From contig OZ253541.1 of assembly GCA_965262365.1 (NCBI GenBank), positions 3,224,001 to 3,288,000 on the forward strand: DNA of 64,000 nt, in the 5' to 3' direction. Both the position numbers and the translations under genes were made by a program. How positions within the stretch are numbered: the stretch's first letter is position 1; each line of letters starts with the position of its first letter. This document shows positions 42,819-51,267 of this stretch, one piece after another. The DNA comes from UBA6522 sp965262365. GTDB lineage: Bacteria; Pseudomonadota; Gammaproteobacteria; Steroidobacterales; Rariloculaceae. Under the pieces are notes generated by a model that was not told the origin of the DNA, searched no databases, and saw only the letters and a list, made by a program, of their open reading frames with translations.

Positions 42819-43991
42819 ATGCCCATTACGCGCACATTCGTCGTTTTGTTCCTGACCCTGGGTTGGGTCGCGCCGGCCGCGGCAACCGACGTGGTGATGT
42901 GCACCGACGCCGGCCGCGTGGTGATCGAACTGTTCGACGACGACGCCCCGGCGCATGTCGCCAACTTTCTCGACTACACCGACCGGGGCTTCTACGCGGG
43001 GACGGTTTTTCACCGCGTGATCGAGGGCTTCGTCGTCCAGGGCGGTGGTTTCGACAACGAGTTGCGCGGCAAGCGGCCCAGCGGCACCGTCACCAACGAG
43101 TCGCGGAACGGCCGCGACAACGAGCGCGGAACCGTTGCCGCCGCCCGCACGAACGATCCGGACTCGGCCTCCTCGCAGTTCTTCGTGAACCTGACCGACA
43201 ATCCGGCCCTCGACGCCACCCGCCGCGAGCAGGGCTACACCGTTCTTGGCCGGGTCGTTGAAGGCATGGAAGTCATCGACGAGATCGGCGCGCTTCCCAC
43301 CGGAGCCGGGGGCGGATTCTCAAGCGACGTACCCGACCCGCTGATCGCCATCAACTCGGTTTCCCGCCTTGTGGAGGATTTCTACAGCGACCTGCCCTAC
43401 CCCGAGCGTCATCCCCTGCTGCGCGGACAGATTGCAACCGCCGCTGCTGCCGAAGACTACCCCGCCGCCTTCAACCGGCTGCGTCAATTCAGAAACGCCT
43501 GCGGGACCATGGACGCGGACCTGCTTGTCACCGAGTCTCGGGTCGCGCTCGAAGTGGGCGATGAAAACGCCGCCGTGGCTTCGCTGGAAGAATACCTGCG
43601 CGTCGCGGACGATACCCATCCCGCGTTCGCCGAGGCTGTGGATACCTACCTGGAAGTGGTTCCGGAACCGGTGGAGAACGAGTCCACCCAGATCGCCATG
43701 CCCAGCGTCACCGAGTTGGTCGATCACTGTTTGCCGCCGGACTTGCCGGCGATTCCCGACGCCCGCACGGCATCCATGGACGAGATGATCCGCGGCCAGG
43801 CAGCGGTTCGAGCCTTCATGTCGGCGAGCAACGATCACCTCGAGTGCCTCGCAGGAGTGATCGACGCTCCGAATCTGGTCAAGGAGGAACGGGCTTTCCT
43901 GACCTCGGTCCACAACCGCGTCATCGACGCGATGGAGGCCGTTGCCGGCGACTTCAACGAACAGGTCAGAGTGATTCGCGCCCGCCAGTAG
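42819..43991 (+). CDS. Exported cyclophilin-type peptidyl-prolyl isomerase with C-terminal extension
   Basis: This 390-residue protein has a signal peptide (VVLFLTLGWVAPAAA), then a cyclophilin domain at about 24-185: VIELFDDDAPAHVANFLDYT, FHRVIEGFVVQGGGF, SSQFFVNLTDN and GYTVLGRVVEGMEVID. The catalytic Arg is in FHRVIEGFV and the Gln in FVVQGG. The last 200 residues form a helical extension with Cys pairs that I cannot assign, perhaps a TPR-like chaperone part. It would fold exported proteins in the periplasm. The preceding 150 bp contain a small inverted repeat (CGCAAG/CTTGCG) with no run of T. Confidence 0.9.
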   Translation: MPITRTFVVLFLTLGWVAPAAATDVVMCTDAGRVVIELFDDDAPAHVANFLDYTDRGFYAGTVFHRVIEGFVVQGGGFDNELRGKRPSGTVTNESRNGRDNERGTVAAARTNDPDSASSQFFVNLTDNPALDATRREQGYTVLGRVVEGMEVIDEIGALPTGAGGGFSSDVPDPLIAINSVSRLVEDFYSDLPYPERHPLLRGQIATAAAAEDYPAAFNRLRQFRNACGTMDADLLVTESRVALEVGDENAAVASLEEYLRVADDTHPAFAEAVDTYLEVVPEPVENESTQIAMPSVTELVDHCLPPDLPAIPDARTASMDEMIRGQAAVRAFMSASNDHLECLAGVIDAPNLVKEERAFLTSVHNRVIDAMEAVAGDFNEQVRVIRARQ

Positions 43992-43997
43992 CGCGGA

Positions 43998-44744
43998 CTA
44001 TAGTCCCAGCGACGTATTCCAGATATACACGGCCAGCGACTTGATGGTGGCCGCCTCCAGAGTGCCGGCCCACGGCGGGCATTCGCCCAGCCGGCCGTTG
44101 GCGATGACGTCGTAAATCGTGTTGCGGTCGTCGCCGTACAACCAGATGTCGTCGCGAAGGTTGGGTCCGCCATAGGGCACATAACCAAAACTGTCATCGC
44201 CATGGCATTCGGCACACAGGGGCGCGAAGGCCTCGGCACGCTCCACGGCTGCCGGATCGGCCGCGCCGCCGCTCAGGTCCACGACCCATTCGGTCAGATC
44301 GCTCAGTTGCTCCTCGGTGAATCCCAGCACGCCATACCCGGGCATTTCCGAATAGCGGGTGTCCGCGCAGGCACCGTAGCTCAACTGATCTTCAGGACAA
44401 TCGCGGTTGCGTACGCCGTAGAGCAGCGTCTGCTGGATCGCCATGACCGGGGATACGTCGTTGGTTTCCTGGCCTGTGATCCCCCACAGCCAGTCGAAGT
44501 CGGTCAGGTTGGGCACTCCGGGCGTACCGCCAAGGTCGGCTCCGTGGCAGCCCGCGCAATGCTCGGCAACCGCTGCCTGCGCCGTTTCGCGAACGAATTC
44601 GCCCAGTTCTGCGTCGGCAGCAATGGCATAGGGCGATGCGTTATGGATACGCACCTCCGGCGATTCCTGGGCGTGCAAAGGACTCGAGATGCCCACCAGG
44701 GGGCCAATCGCCACGATCCAAGACACGAATACAGCCAATCTCAT
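43998..44744 (-). CDS. Exported diheme cytochrome c related to the CcoP cytochrome domains
   Basis: This 248-residue protein has a signal peptide (FVSWIVAIGPLVGISSPLHA) and two CXXCH haem sites: HCAGCHGADLGGTPGVPNLT and LCAECHGDDSFGYVPYGGPN. The regions after each haem (DFDWLWG, YGVRNRDCPED and NGRLGECPPWAGTLEAATIK) follow the pattern of the two cytochrome domains of the cbb3-oxidase subunit CcoP, with the conserved LAVYIW near the end. Here it is soluble, with no membrane helix or oxidase neighbour. It likely carries electrons in the periplasm. GGAGCAGG lies before the start; a perfect inverted repeat is just upstream at 44761. Confidence 0.88.
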   Translation of the reverse strand: MRLAVFVSWIVAIGPLVGISSPLHAQESPEVRIHNASPYAIAADAELGEFVRETAQAAVAEHCAGCHGADLGGTPGVPNLTDFDWLWGITGQETNDVSPVMAIQQTLLYGVRNRDCPEDQLSYGACADTRYSEMPGYGVLGFTEEQLSDLTEWVVDLSGGAADPAAVERAEAFAPLCAECHGDDSFGYVPYGGPNLRDDIWLYGDDRNTIYDVIANGRLGECPPWAGTLEAATIKSLAVYIWNTSLGL

Positions 44745-44760
44745 GTTCCTGCTCCTCTCA

Positions 44761-44802
44761 TGCTCTATCCAACTGATAATTGCGTATCAGTTGGATAGAG
44801 CA
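44761..44802. repeat. Perfect 18-bp inverted repeat of tRNA D-arm-like sequence
   Basis: TGCTCTATCCAACTGATA (44761-44778) and its exact reverse complement (44785-44802) flank a six-base loop ATTGCG. The right arm contains CAGTTGGATAGAGCA, which reads like the D-stem and D-loop of bacterial tRNAs. The stem has no T tract after it, so it is not a standard terminator. It sits 17 bp upstream of the diheme cytochrome start, in the leader or promoter region. Confidence 0.85.
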
Positions 44803-44845
44803 CTCGCACACGACTACTATTGAGGGGTCCGGTGGTATCTCCTCG

Positions 44846-45799
44846 TTAGTTCCGGCTCGACACCTGGCTGGGATTCAGACTCCGATCGAGAAAGTCGGCA
44901 GCCATTTTCAGGCGCGCCGGATCGTAGAAAAGCGGCCCACCGTGTTCACCGCCATGGACAATCTCCAACCCAACGTCCAGCCCCAGGGCCTTGGCTGCGC
45001 CCCATAACTCCAGGGTCTGATTGACAGGCATCTGAGGGTCCTGATCGCCGTGCAGCAGAAACAGCGGAGGATCGCCTGGATCGAGCTGAAATACCGGGCT
45101 GGCGTGCGCCGCCAGTTCCTGCTTTTCGTCAAGCCCTCCACCAAGCAACAGTCCCAGCGCCGGGATACGAACGTCAAGCCCTCTCGGCGTGGATTGATTC
45201 AGGATGGTCAGAAAATTGGACGCTCCGTAGAAGCTCAGAACCGCCTGCACGCTGGACGATGCCTCATCGTTGCCTCCAACGCTCCCCTCGTGCGATTCAC
45301 TGCCGTTCGTAACACCGACCAGCGTCGCCAGATGCGCACCCGCGGAACTGCCCGCAATGGCGATCCTGTTGGAGTCGAAACCGTATTCGCCGGCATGCTT
45401 TCGCAAGTACCGAATCGCACTCTTGATGTCGTGAATCTGGGCTGGGTACGGTGCGACCGGCGACAGGCGGTATGACACGCTTGCGATGGCATATCCGTGT
45501 TCAACCAACCCGATCGCACCCACACTCTCTCGCGAACCCGCCCTCCAGGCGCCGCCATGAATCCAGACAACCAGCGGAGGATTTTCGACACCATTCGGCA
45601 AGTACAAGTCAAGGCGCAGTTCATGGCCGTCAACGGCCGCGAAGAGAATATCCGGCTGCGTCAGGATCGATTCGCTGTCTCCGGGAGCCGTCAATCCCTG
45701 AGCCTGCACAGTTTGAATCACTGCCAGCAGGGTCGACAAAGCGATACAAGCCCGCAAGAACCGGCCAAAAACATTTCGATTATCGAGAGTCGATCTCAT
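44846..45799 (-). CDS. Exported alpha/beta-hydrolase (esterase/lipase group)
   Basis: This 317-residue protein has a signal peptide (ACIALSTLLAVIQTVQA), then the oxyanion motif VVWIHGGAWRAGSR (HGGAW 81-85), the nucleophile elbow IAIAGSSAGAHLATL (Ser152), the Asp in LLHGDQDPQMPVNQ and the His in VHGGEHGG. This is the hormone-sensitive-lipase-like family of carboxylesterases. The active site is complete. It would act in the periplasm. It is followed by the diheme cytochrome and preceded by a prolyl-oligopeptidase gene in the same direction. Confidence 0.88.
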   Translation of the reverse strand: MRSTLDNRNVFGRFLRACIALSTLLAVIQTVQAQGLTAPGDSESILTQPDILFAAVDGHELRLDLYLPNGVENPPLVVWIHGGAWRAGSRESVGAIGLVEHGYAIASVSYRLSPVAPYPAQIHDIKSAIRYLRKHAGEYGFDSNRIAIAGSSAGAHLATLVGVTNGSESHEGSVGGNDEASSSVQAVLSFYGASNFLTILNQSTPRGLDVRIPALGLLLGGGLDEKQELAAHASPVFQLDPGDPPLFLLHGDQDPQMPVNQTLELWGAAKALGLDVGLEIVHGGEHGGPLFYDPARLKMAADFLDRSLNPSQVSSRN

Positions 45800-45842
45800 G
45801 TGCCCGCACCCCGCTTATACGAAGGCTGTCTATCTTATTATG

Positions 45843-47963
45843 TTACTCCTGACCCAGTTGATCCCACAGGTAGCTGTAGATCATGGCTTCGTTCCTCGCC
45901 ACTTGCGTGTTGTCCGAGGCCCCGGCATGCCCACCCACCGTATTCTCAAAGTAAAGCAACTCGTGCCCCATCTCCGTCAACCGCGCGACCATCTTTCTCG
46001 CGTGGGCAGGGTGCACACGGTCATCCCTGGTTGACGTCGTGAAAAATGCTTTCGGATAGTCAGCGTCACTTCTCACGTTGTGGTACGGCGAATACTCACT
46101 TATGAAAGCCCAATCCTCGGTATCGGGATTGCCGTACTCGGCCATCCATGAAGCACCCGCCAGAAGCTTGTTGAAGCGCTTCATGTCGAGCAATGGCACT
46201 TGCACGACTACCGCATTCCACAGATCGGGCCGCTGCGTCAGCATCACGCCTGTCAGCAGACCGCCGTTCGACCCGCCGCGAATGCCCAGGTGCTCGGGAC
46301 TCGTCACGCCACGCTCGATGAGATCCTCCGCGACCGCAATGAAATCCACGTAGGCAACTTGCCGGTTTTCCTTCAACGCCGCCTGATGCCAACGAGGTCC
46401 GTACTCTCCGCCGCCGCGGATATTGGCAATGACGTAGGCGCCTCCGCGAGCCAGCCAGCCATGGCCAACCGTTGCGGAGTAGCTGGGGGTCAGGCTGATT
46501 TCGAATCCGCCGTACCCGTAGAGCAGCGTCGGGGTGTCGCCGTTTGCCTCGAATCCCGCAGGCAACACAAGGAAGTACGGCACTTCCGTGCCGTCGGAAC
46601 TTGTCGCGAAACGCTGTTCGACGGACATGCCTTGCGCGTCGAAGAACTGGGGCAAGGATTGCAGCGCCTCAAGGGTGACGCCGCCGTCCTGTGAGACGTA
46701 CAGCGTGTCCGGCCTCAGGAAACCCTCGTAGGAGATGAAGAACGTGTTCGACTCGTCCGAGGCGGCGACGAACCTGATGCTTCCGAGCGCTTCGGTATCG
46801 ATGTCTTCCGATACCCACTCGCCATCCTTCAGTTCGTAGCGAACCATCCGGCTGACGACATCCTCAAGGATATTCAGGATCAGGTAATCCTGAGTGGACA
46901 TGACTCCGCCGCCCGGCAACGCCGAATTGGGCGTCGGCACATACAGTACGTCGAAGTCGCGTTCGCCCTGCAGGAATTGCTCGAAGTCCGCCGCGATCAG
47001 CGACCCTTGTGCGTACGTCTCACCGCCCACGGTCCAGTCGGACTTCAGCCCAACGAGCATTTGTCCGTTGAATATTCCGCGGAGTCTCGCATCCTCGGGG
47101 ATTTCAATGCGCCTGAGCTCCCTTTCATCCGTGACCAGGTAGCTTGTCGACGTGTAAAACGTCGGCGATCGAACCGCGAAGTCGTAGTGGGAATCTCCAT
47201 CCCACGAGCGGTAGACGCTCGCCGAGACATCCGACTGTTCGCCCGCGAAGATTTCCACGGCATCGGTAAGGGGCTCGCCTCGCTTCCAGATTCGTGCGGT
47301 GCGCGGATAGCCCGAATCCGTGAGCGTGCCGTCGCCGAAGTCGGTCCCGATGTACACCGTATCCCTGTCGAGCCAGCTCACCCGGGTCTTGGCTTCGGGC
47401 GCAAGAAACCCATCTTCGACGAATGCCTTTTCATCCACGTCAAACTCGCGAATGACAACCGCGTCGGCACCGCCGCGAGACAAGTACAGCGCACAGACGC
47501 GATAGTCCGGACGCAGGCATGAAGCGCCTTTCCAGACCCAGTCCTCGCCTTCTGCATCGGCAAGCGCATCGATATCCAGGATGGTTTCCCAGTCAGGGTC
47601 GCCGGCAACGTAATTTTCGAGCGTTGTGCGGCGCCACAGGCCGCGTTGATTGGTCGCGTCCCGCCAGAAATTGTAGACATGGTCGCCGCGCAGGCTGGGA
47701 GCGGCAATGCGATCCTCTGAATTGAGAATCTCGAGATTGCGTTCGTACAGTCCATCGTACGTTTGCAACGACTCGAGGTAGGCCACCGACTGGTCGTTTT
47801 GCGCTTCAACCCAGGTCAGGGCTGCTTCGCCTTCAACATCCTCGAGCCACAAGTACGGGTCTCGGGCATCTGCCGAATTGCCCGGCTCGACGATCGACTG
47901 TTGTGCCCAGACCGTCATCATGGTTATCGCCAACGAACTGAAAATTGCTCCACGCATCAGCAT
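45843..47963 (-). CDS. Exported prolyl oligopeptidase (S9 peptidase)
   Basis: From ATG 47963 (GGAGACGG before it) this is a 706-residue protein with a signal peptide (GAIFSSLAITMMTVWAQ). A seven-bladed propeller (about 40-430) starts ARDPYLWLEDVEGEAALTWV, the universal start of the family. The catalytic domain has the oxyanion site YGYGGFEISLTPSY, the Ser motif GIRGGSNGGLLTGVM, the Asp in TSTRDDRVHPAHARKM and the His in ENTVGGHAGASD. It cleaves short proline-containing peptides. Export points to periplasmic peptide use. Hydrolase and cytochrome genes follow in the same direction. Confidence 0.93.
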   Translation of the reverse strand: MLMRGAIFSSLAITMMTVWAQQSIVEPGNSADARDPYLWLEDVEGEAALTWVEAQNDQSVAYLESLQTYDGLYERNLEILNSEDRIAAPSLRGDHVYNFWRDATNQRGLWRRTTLENYVAGDPDWETILDIDALADAEGEDWVWKGASCLRPDYRVCALYLSRGGADAVVIREFDVDEKAFVEDGFLAPEAKTRVSWLDRDTVYIGTDFGDGTLTDSGYPRTARIWKRGEPLTDAVEIFAGEQSDVSASVYRSWDGDSHYDFAVRSPTFYTSTSYLVTDERELRRIEIPEDARLRGIFNGQMLVGLKSDWTVGGETYAQGSLIAADFEQFLQGERDFDVLYVPTPNSALPGGGVMSTQDYLILNILEDVVSRMVRYELKDGEWVSEDIDTEALGSIRFVAASDESNTFFISYEGFLRPDTLYVSQDGGVTLEALQSLPQFFDAQGMSVEQRFATSSDGTEVPYFLVLPAGFEANGDTPTLLYGYGGFEISLTPSYSATVGHGWLARGGAYVIANIRGGGEYGPRWHQAALKENRQVAYVDFIAVAEDLIERGVTSPEHLGIRGGSNGGLLTGVMLTQRPDLWNAVVVQVPLLDMKRFNKLLAGASWMAEYGNPDTEDWAFISEYSPYHNVRSDADYPKAFFTTSTRDDRVHPAHARKMVARLTEMGHELLYFENTVGGHAGASDNTQVARNEAMIYSYLWDQLGQE

Positions 47964-48053
47964 GTTCCGTCTCCTGCAAAATCTGCGCAATCTGCTTCCA
48001 GTGAGATCCGGTGCTTCTGTGTCAGCATGCTTCCATGGACCCTGTATTTCTTG

Positions 48054-48127
48054 CGCGCCCGGAGAGATTCGAACTCCCGACCACCTGGTTCGAAGCCAGG
48101 TACTCTATCCAGCTGAGCTACGGGCGC
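48054..48127 (-). tRNA. tRNA-Arg(TCG)
   Basis: The reverse strand folds into a cloverleaf: acceptor GCGCCCG paired with CGGGCGC, D-arm CTCAGCTGGATAGAG, anticodon stem CCTGG/CCAGG with loop CTTCGAA giving anticodon TCG (reads CGA), and T arm GGGAGTTCGAATCTC. The discriminator base is G and CCA is not encoded. It stands alone between the peptidase and the ABC transporter. Confidence 0.95.
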
Positions 48128-48225
48128 AAGCTGTGCATTCTAGCAGTCCGTGGCAAAAATCCCGCTGCATTCGCTCGCGTATGCCACGACGCGCGGCTCA
48201 ATCCACACAGTCTCGTGCCGGCCTG

Positions 48226-48987
48226 TCAAGCCCTGAGCTTGTAACCCGTCTTGAAGATCCACCACACCGTCACCAGGCAGCCCAGGAGAAAGGCGCAGGC
48301 CATGGAGGCGCTGACCCAGAGGCTGACGTCCGCCAATTCATAGAAGCTCCAACGAAATCCGCTCACCAGGTACACGACGGGATTGAACAACGTCACCGTC
48401 TGCCAAAACGGCGGCAGCATATCGATCGAATAGAAGCTCCCGCCGAGAAACGTCAGCGGCATGACGACCAGCAGCGGAATGATCTGCAGCTTCTCGAAAC
48501 CGTCCGCCCAGATGCCGATGATGAAACCGAACAGGCTGAAGGTGACCGCTGTCAGGACAAGGAACGTGATCATGATCAGCGGATGGGCCACCTGCAGCGG
48601 AACGAACAGCGTGGCCGTGGCGAGAATGATGATGCCGAGGATGACGGACTTCGACGCTGCGGCGCCCACGTAGCCCAGCAACACTTCCACGAAGGAGACC
48701 GGCGCCGACAGGATCTCGTAGATGGTACCGGTAAACTTCGGAAAATAGATGCCGAACGACGCGTTGGAAATGCTCTGGGTGAACAGCGACAGCATGACCA
48801 GGCCGGGCACGATGAACGCGCCGTAGCTCACGCCCTCCACGGCCGTGATCCGCGAGCCGATGGCCGCGCCGAAGACCACGAAGTACAGCGACGTGGAAAT
48901 CACCGGCGCCAGGATACTCTGGTAGAGCGTGCGCCAGGTACGCGCCATTTCGAACATGTAGATGGCCTTGACGGCGTACAGATTCAT
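48226..48987 (-). CDS. ABC-2 type transporter permease (YadH-like)
   Basis: From ATG 48987 this is a 253-residue protein with six hydrophobic segments and the ABC-2 permease pattern MARTWRTLYQSILAPVISTS, SYGAFIVPGLVMLSLFTQSI and FEKLQIIPLLVVMPLTFLGG. The closest known relatives are E. coli YadH and drug/oligosaccharide exporters. The start overlaps the ATPase stop by ATGA. It forms the membrane half of an exporter with the ATPase; the substrate is unknown. Confidence 0.88.
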   Translation of the reverse strand: MNLYAVKAIYMFEMARTWRTLYQSILAPVISTSLYFVVFGAAIGSRITAVEGVSYGAFIVPGLVMLSLFTQSISNASFGIYFPKFTGTIYEILSAPVSFVEVLLGYVGAAASKSVILGIIILATATLFVPLQVAHPLIMITFLVLTAVTFSLFGFIIGIWADGFEKLQIIPLLVVMPLTFLGGSFYSIDMLPPFWQTVTLFNPVVYLVSGFRWSFYELADVSLWVSASMACAFLLGCLVTVWWIFKTGYKLRA

Positions 48988-49916
48988 GCTTCCCACTTCA
49001 CCAGGTTGACGAAAATATCTTCCAGCGAACTCTGCTTGGTATCGACATCGTGAAAGGTGATGGCCTCCTCGCCGAGCGCGATCAGTAACATCGTCACGCC
49101 GGTTCGCTCCCCCTGGGAATGATAGGTGTAGACCAGTTCACAGGTTTCCGGAACGAATTCGAGATCGAAGCCGGACAACCCCTCGGGAATCGCTTCCAGC
49201 GGTTCGTGCAGGTGCAGCCGCAACTGCTTGTTGCCGAGCCTGCGCATCAACTCTTGTTTGTCCTGCACCAGGATCAGCTTGCCCCGGTTGATGACGCCCA
49301 CCCGCTCGGCCATCTGCTCGGCTTCCTCGATATAGTGGGTCGTGAGGATGATGGTGACCCCGGAATCCCTCAGGCCGCGGACCAGATTCCACATGTCCTG
49401 GCGCAACTCCACGTCCACACCGGCGGTGGGCTCGTCCAGGAACAGGATGCGCGGCTCATGCGATAGCGCCTTGGCGATAAGCACACGCCGCTTCATTCCC
49501 CCCGAGAGGGTCATCATCTTGTCGTCCTTCTTGTCCCACAGCGACAGGGACCGGAGCACGGATTCGACGTGGCCTGGGTTGGCCGGCCTGCCGAACAGGC
49601 CGCGGCTGAAGCTGACCGTGTTCCAGACCGTCTCGAACGCCTCGTTGGGCAACTCCTGGGGCACCAGGCCGATCATGTAACGGGTGACCCGGTAGTCGGT
49701 CACGATGTCGTGGCCCGCCACGCTGACATCGCCTTCGGTGGCGTTGACGATCCCGCAAATGATATTGATCAAGGTCGTCTTGCCGGCCCCGTTCGGCCCG
49801 AGCAGGGCAAAGATTTCGCCTTCGCGAATAGTCAGATTGACGTCACTCAACGCCTGAAAACCCGTATCGTAGGTTTTCGAAAGTCCGCTGATCGAGATGA
49901 TGGATTGCTTGTTCAT
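48984..49916 (-). CDS. ABC transporter ATP-binding protein (YadG-like)
   Basis: This 310-residue protein carries Walker A LLGPNGAGKTTLINIICG, the Q-loop VPQELPNEAFETVWN, the signature LSGGMKRRVLIAKALSHEP and Walker B ILFLDEPTAGVDVELRQDMW with a His in TTHYIEEAEQ. Lengths (310 and 253) and sequence resemble the YadGH pair and ABC-2 exporters. It is the first gene of a two-gene operon with the permease. The last 90 residues form an added domain of unknown role. Confidence 0.9.
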   Translation of the reverse strand: MNKQSIISISGLSKTYDTGFQALSDVNLTIREGEIFALLGPNGAGKTTLINIICGIVNATEGDVSVAGHDIVTDYRVTRYMIGLVPQELPNEAFETVWNTVSFSRGLFGRPANPGHVESVLRSLSLWDKKDDKMMTLSGGMKRRVLIAKALSHEPRILFLDEPTAGVDVELRQDMWNLVRGLRDSGVTIILTTHYIEEAEQMAERVGVINRGKLILVQDKQELMRRLGNKQLRLHLHEPLEAIPEGLSGFDLEFVPETCELVYTYHSQGERTGVTMLLIALGEEAITFHDVDTKQSSLEDIFVNLVKWEA

Positions 49917-50069
49917 GAGGCCGCGGCGGGAGCATAACGCGTCTCTCTCACAGATGCTTCAATTGATTGGACCCGCAACGCTGCAGCGTGTAAATTGTCC
50001 CGTACCTGCCCTGCCCTGCCAGGGAATCATAAGTTGAAGAACCGGGGACTACCCGGAAAGGGAATAACA

Positions 50070-50477
50070 ATGATCAATGCAATTCAATCCAAACTCGAGG
50101 AAAATTCTGGCGAGATTCTCGGTATCACCAGAATTGTCGCGGCGTTCATGTTTTTGCAGCACGGAACGCAGAAGATGTTCAGTTTCCCGGTTGAAGCCAA
50201 CTCCGCATTTGATTTGCTCTCGCGAGGGGGCATTGCCGGCGTGATCGAAGTGGTTGGTGGGGCGTTGCTGTTGGTAGGCCTGTTTACGCGCCCGGCGGCT
50301 TTCGTGTGTTCGGGATTGATGGCGTTCGCCTTCTGGCTGGCGCATGCCCCTCGCGGATTCTTCCTCTGGACCGTCGGCAACGGCGGTGATGCCGCGGTGC
50401 TCTACTGCTTCCTGTTCCTCTATATCGCCGCGGTGGGCGGCGGCAAGTGGAGCATCGACGCTGCACGAGGATCCTGA
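50070..50477 (+). CDS. DoxX family membrane protein
   Basis: From ATG 50070 this is a 135-residue protein with four hydrophobic segments and the DoxX signature: FLQHGTQKMFSF, then GGIAGVIEVVGGALLLVGLF. DoxX-like proteins are small inner-membrane proteins reported near thiosulfate oxidation or redox stress; the family includes many unknown members. A hairpin follows (50494-50538). It is divergent from the ABC operon. Confidence 0.88.
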   Translation: MINAIQSKLEENSGEILGITRIVAAFMFLQHGTQKMFSFPVEANSAFDLLSRGGIAGVIEVVGGALLLVGLFTRPAAFVCSGLMAFAFWLAHAPRGFFLWTVGNGGDAAVLYCFLFLYIAAVGGGKWSIDAARGS

Positions 50478-50493
50478 TACCGACTCATTCGCA

Positions 50494-50538
50494 GGTTCTC
50501 CGCGGGCCGGGATCAGCTCCCGCAGCGCGCGGAGAACC
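50494..50538 (+). promoter_or_regulatory. Stem-loop holding the ribosome binding site of the DUF481 gene
   Basis: GGTTCTCCGCG (50494-50504) and CGCGGAGAACC (50528-50538) are perfect 11-bp inverted repeats; the loop has a second small stem (GGGA/TCCC). GGAGAA in the 3' arm is the only good ribosome binding site for the next gene, so the stem could hide it. No run of T follows, so it is not a standard terminator. Confidence 0.5.
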
Positions 50539-50541
50539 TCG

Positions 50542-51267
50542 ATTCAACTATCCCCCCGTACCGTTCGTCTCTCGGCGCTAGCCGGATTCGCCGTCGCCCT
50601 TTCGTCCCCCGGACTTGCTCAGGATCCGCAAGGTTTCTCGGGCCGTGTTGCGCTGGGATACCTCGCCACCAGCGGCAACAGCGAAAGCGAGAGCCTGAAC
50701 ACCTCTTTCGATCTGTCGTGGATCTACGATCCCTGGGAGCATTCGCTCGCAGGCCGGGCGATCAATGCCAGCACATTCGGTGTTACCACGGCCGAGGCCT
50801 ATGGGCTCGAATGGCAAAGCCGCTACGCGGTCAACGACACCGACTATGTCTTTGGGCTTGCGGCCATGGACGATGACGGATTCAGTGCATACGACCGGCA
50901 GGTACGCGCGTCACTGGGTTATGGCCGCCGGTTTATCGACCGGCCAAGGCACGTGCTCAACGGCGAAGCCGGACTCGGCGCGAGACAGGCCGATCTGCGA
51001 GACCTCACGCCCCAGGACGACACGATTCTACGGCTCGCGCTCGACTACGGGTGGACCCTGTCGGAGACATCCGAATTCTCCCAGTCCGTGGTCATCGACA
51101 GCGGCTCGGAGAATACCTACCTGGAGGCGGAGTCCGTCCTCAGCGCTGATGTACGCGAGGATCTGGCGCTGGTCCTTTCCTACGCAATCCAGCGCAACTC
51201 CGACGTGCTTCCAGGTTCCCGGAACACCGACACTTTCACCGCCATATCTCTCGAATACTCGTTCTAG
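50542..51267 (+). CDS. DUF481 (YdiY-like) outer-membrane barrel protein, probable ATT start
   Basis: The mature part is a DUF481 barrel: FSGRVALGYLATSGNSESES, LNTSFDLSWIYDPWEH, YGLEWQSRYAVNDTDYVFGL and the last strand TFTAISLEYSF. A signal peptide (VRLSALAGFAVALSSPGLA) precedes it, but there is no ATG, GTG or TTG at a sensible place. ATT 50542 follows GGAGAA by 5 bp and begins a short charged segment before the signal, so a rare ATT start is the best choice. The frame is open farther upstream but would then overlap the DoxX gene. The 241-residue product ends 32 bp inside the CoxE-like gene on the other strand. Confidence 0.78.
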   Translation: MQLSPRTVRLSALAGFAVALSSPGLAQDPQGFSGRVALGYLATSGNSESESLNTSFDLSWIYDPWEHSLAGRAINASTFGVTTAEAYGLEWQSRYAVNDTDYVFGLAAMDDDGFSAYDRQVRASLGYGRRFIDRPRHVLNGEAGLGARQADLRDLTPQDDTILRLALDYGWTLSETSEFSQSVVIDSGSENTYLEAESVLSADVREDLALVLSYAIQRNSDVLPGSRNTDTFTAISLEYSF

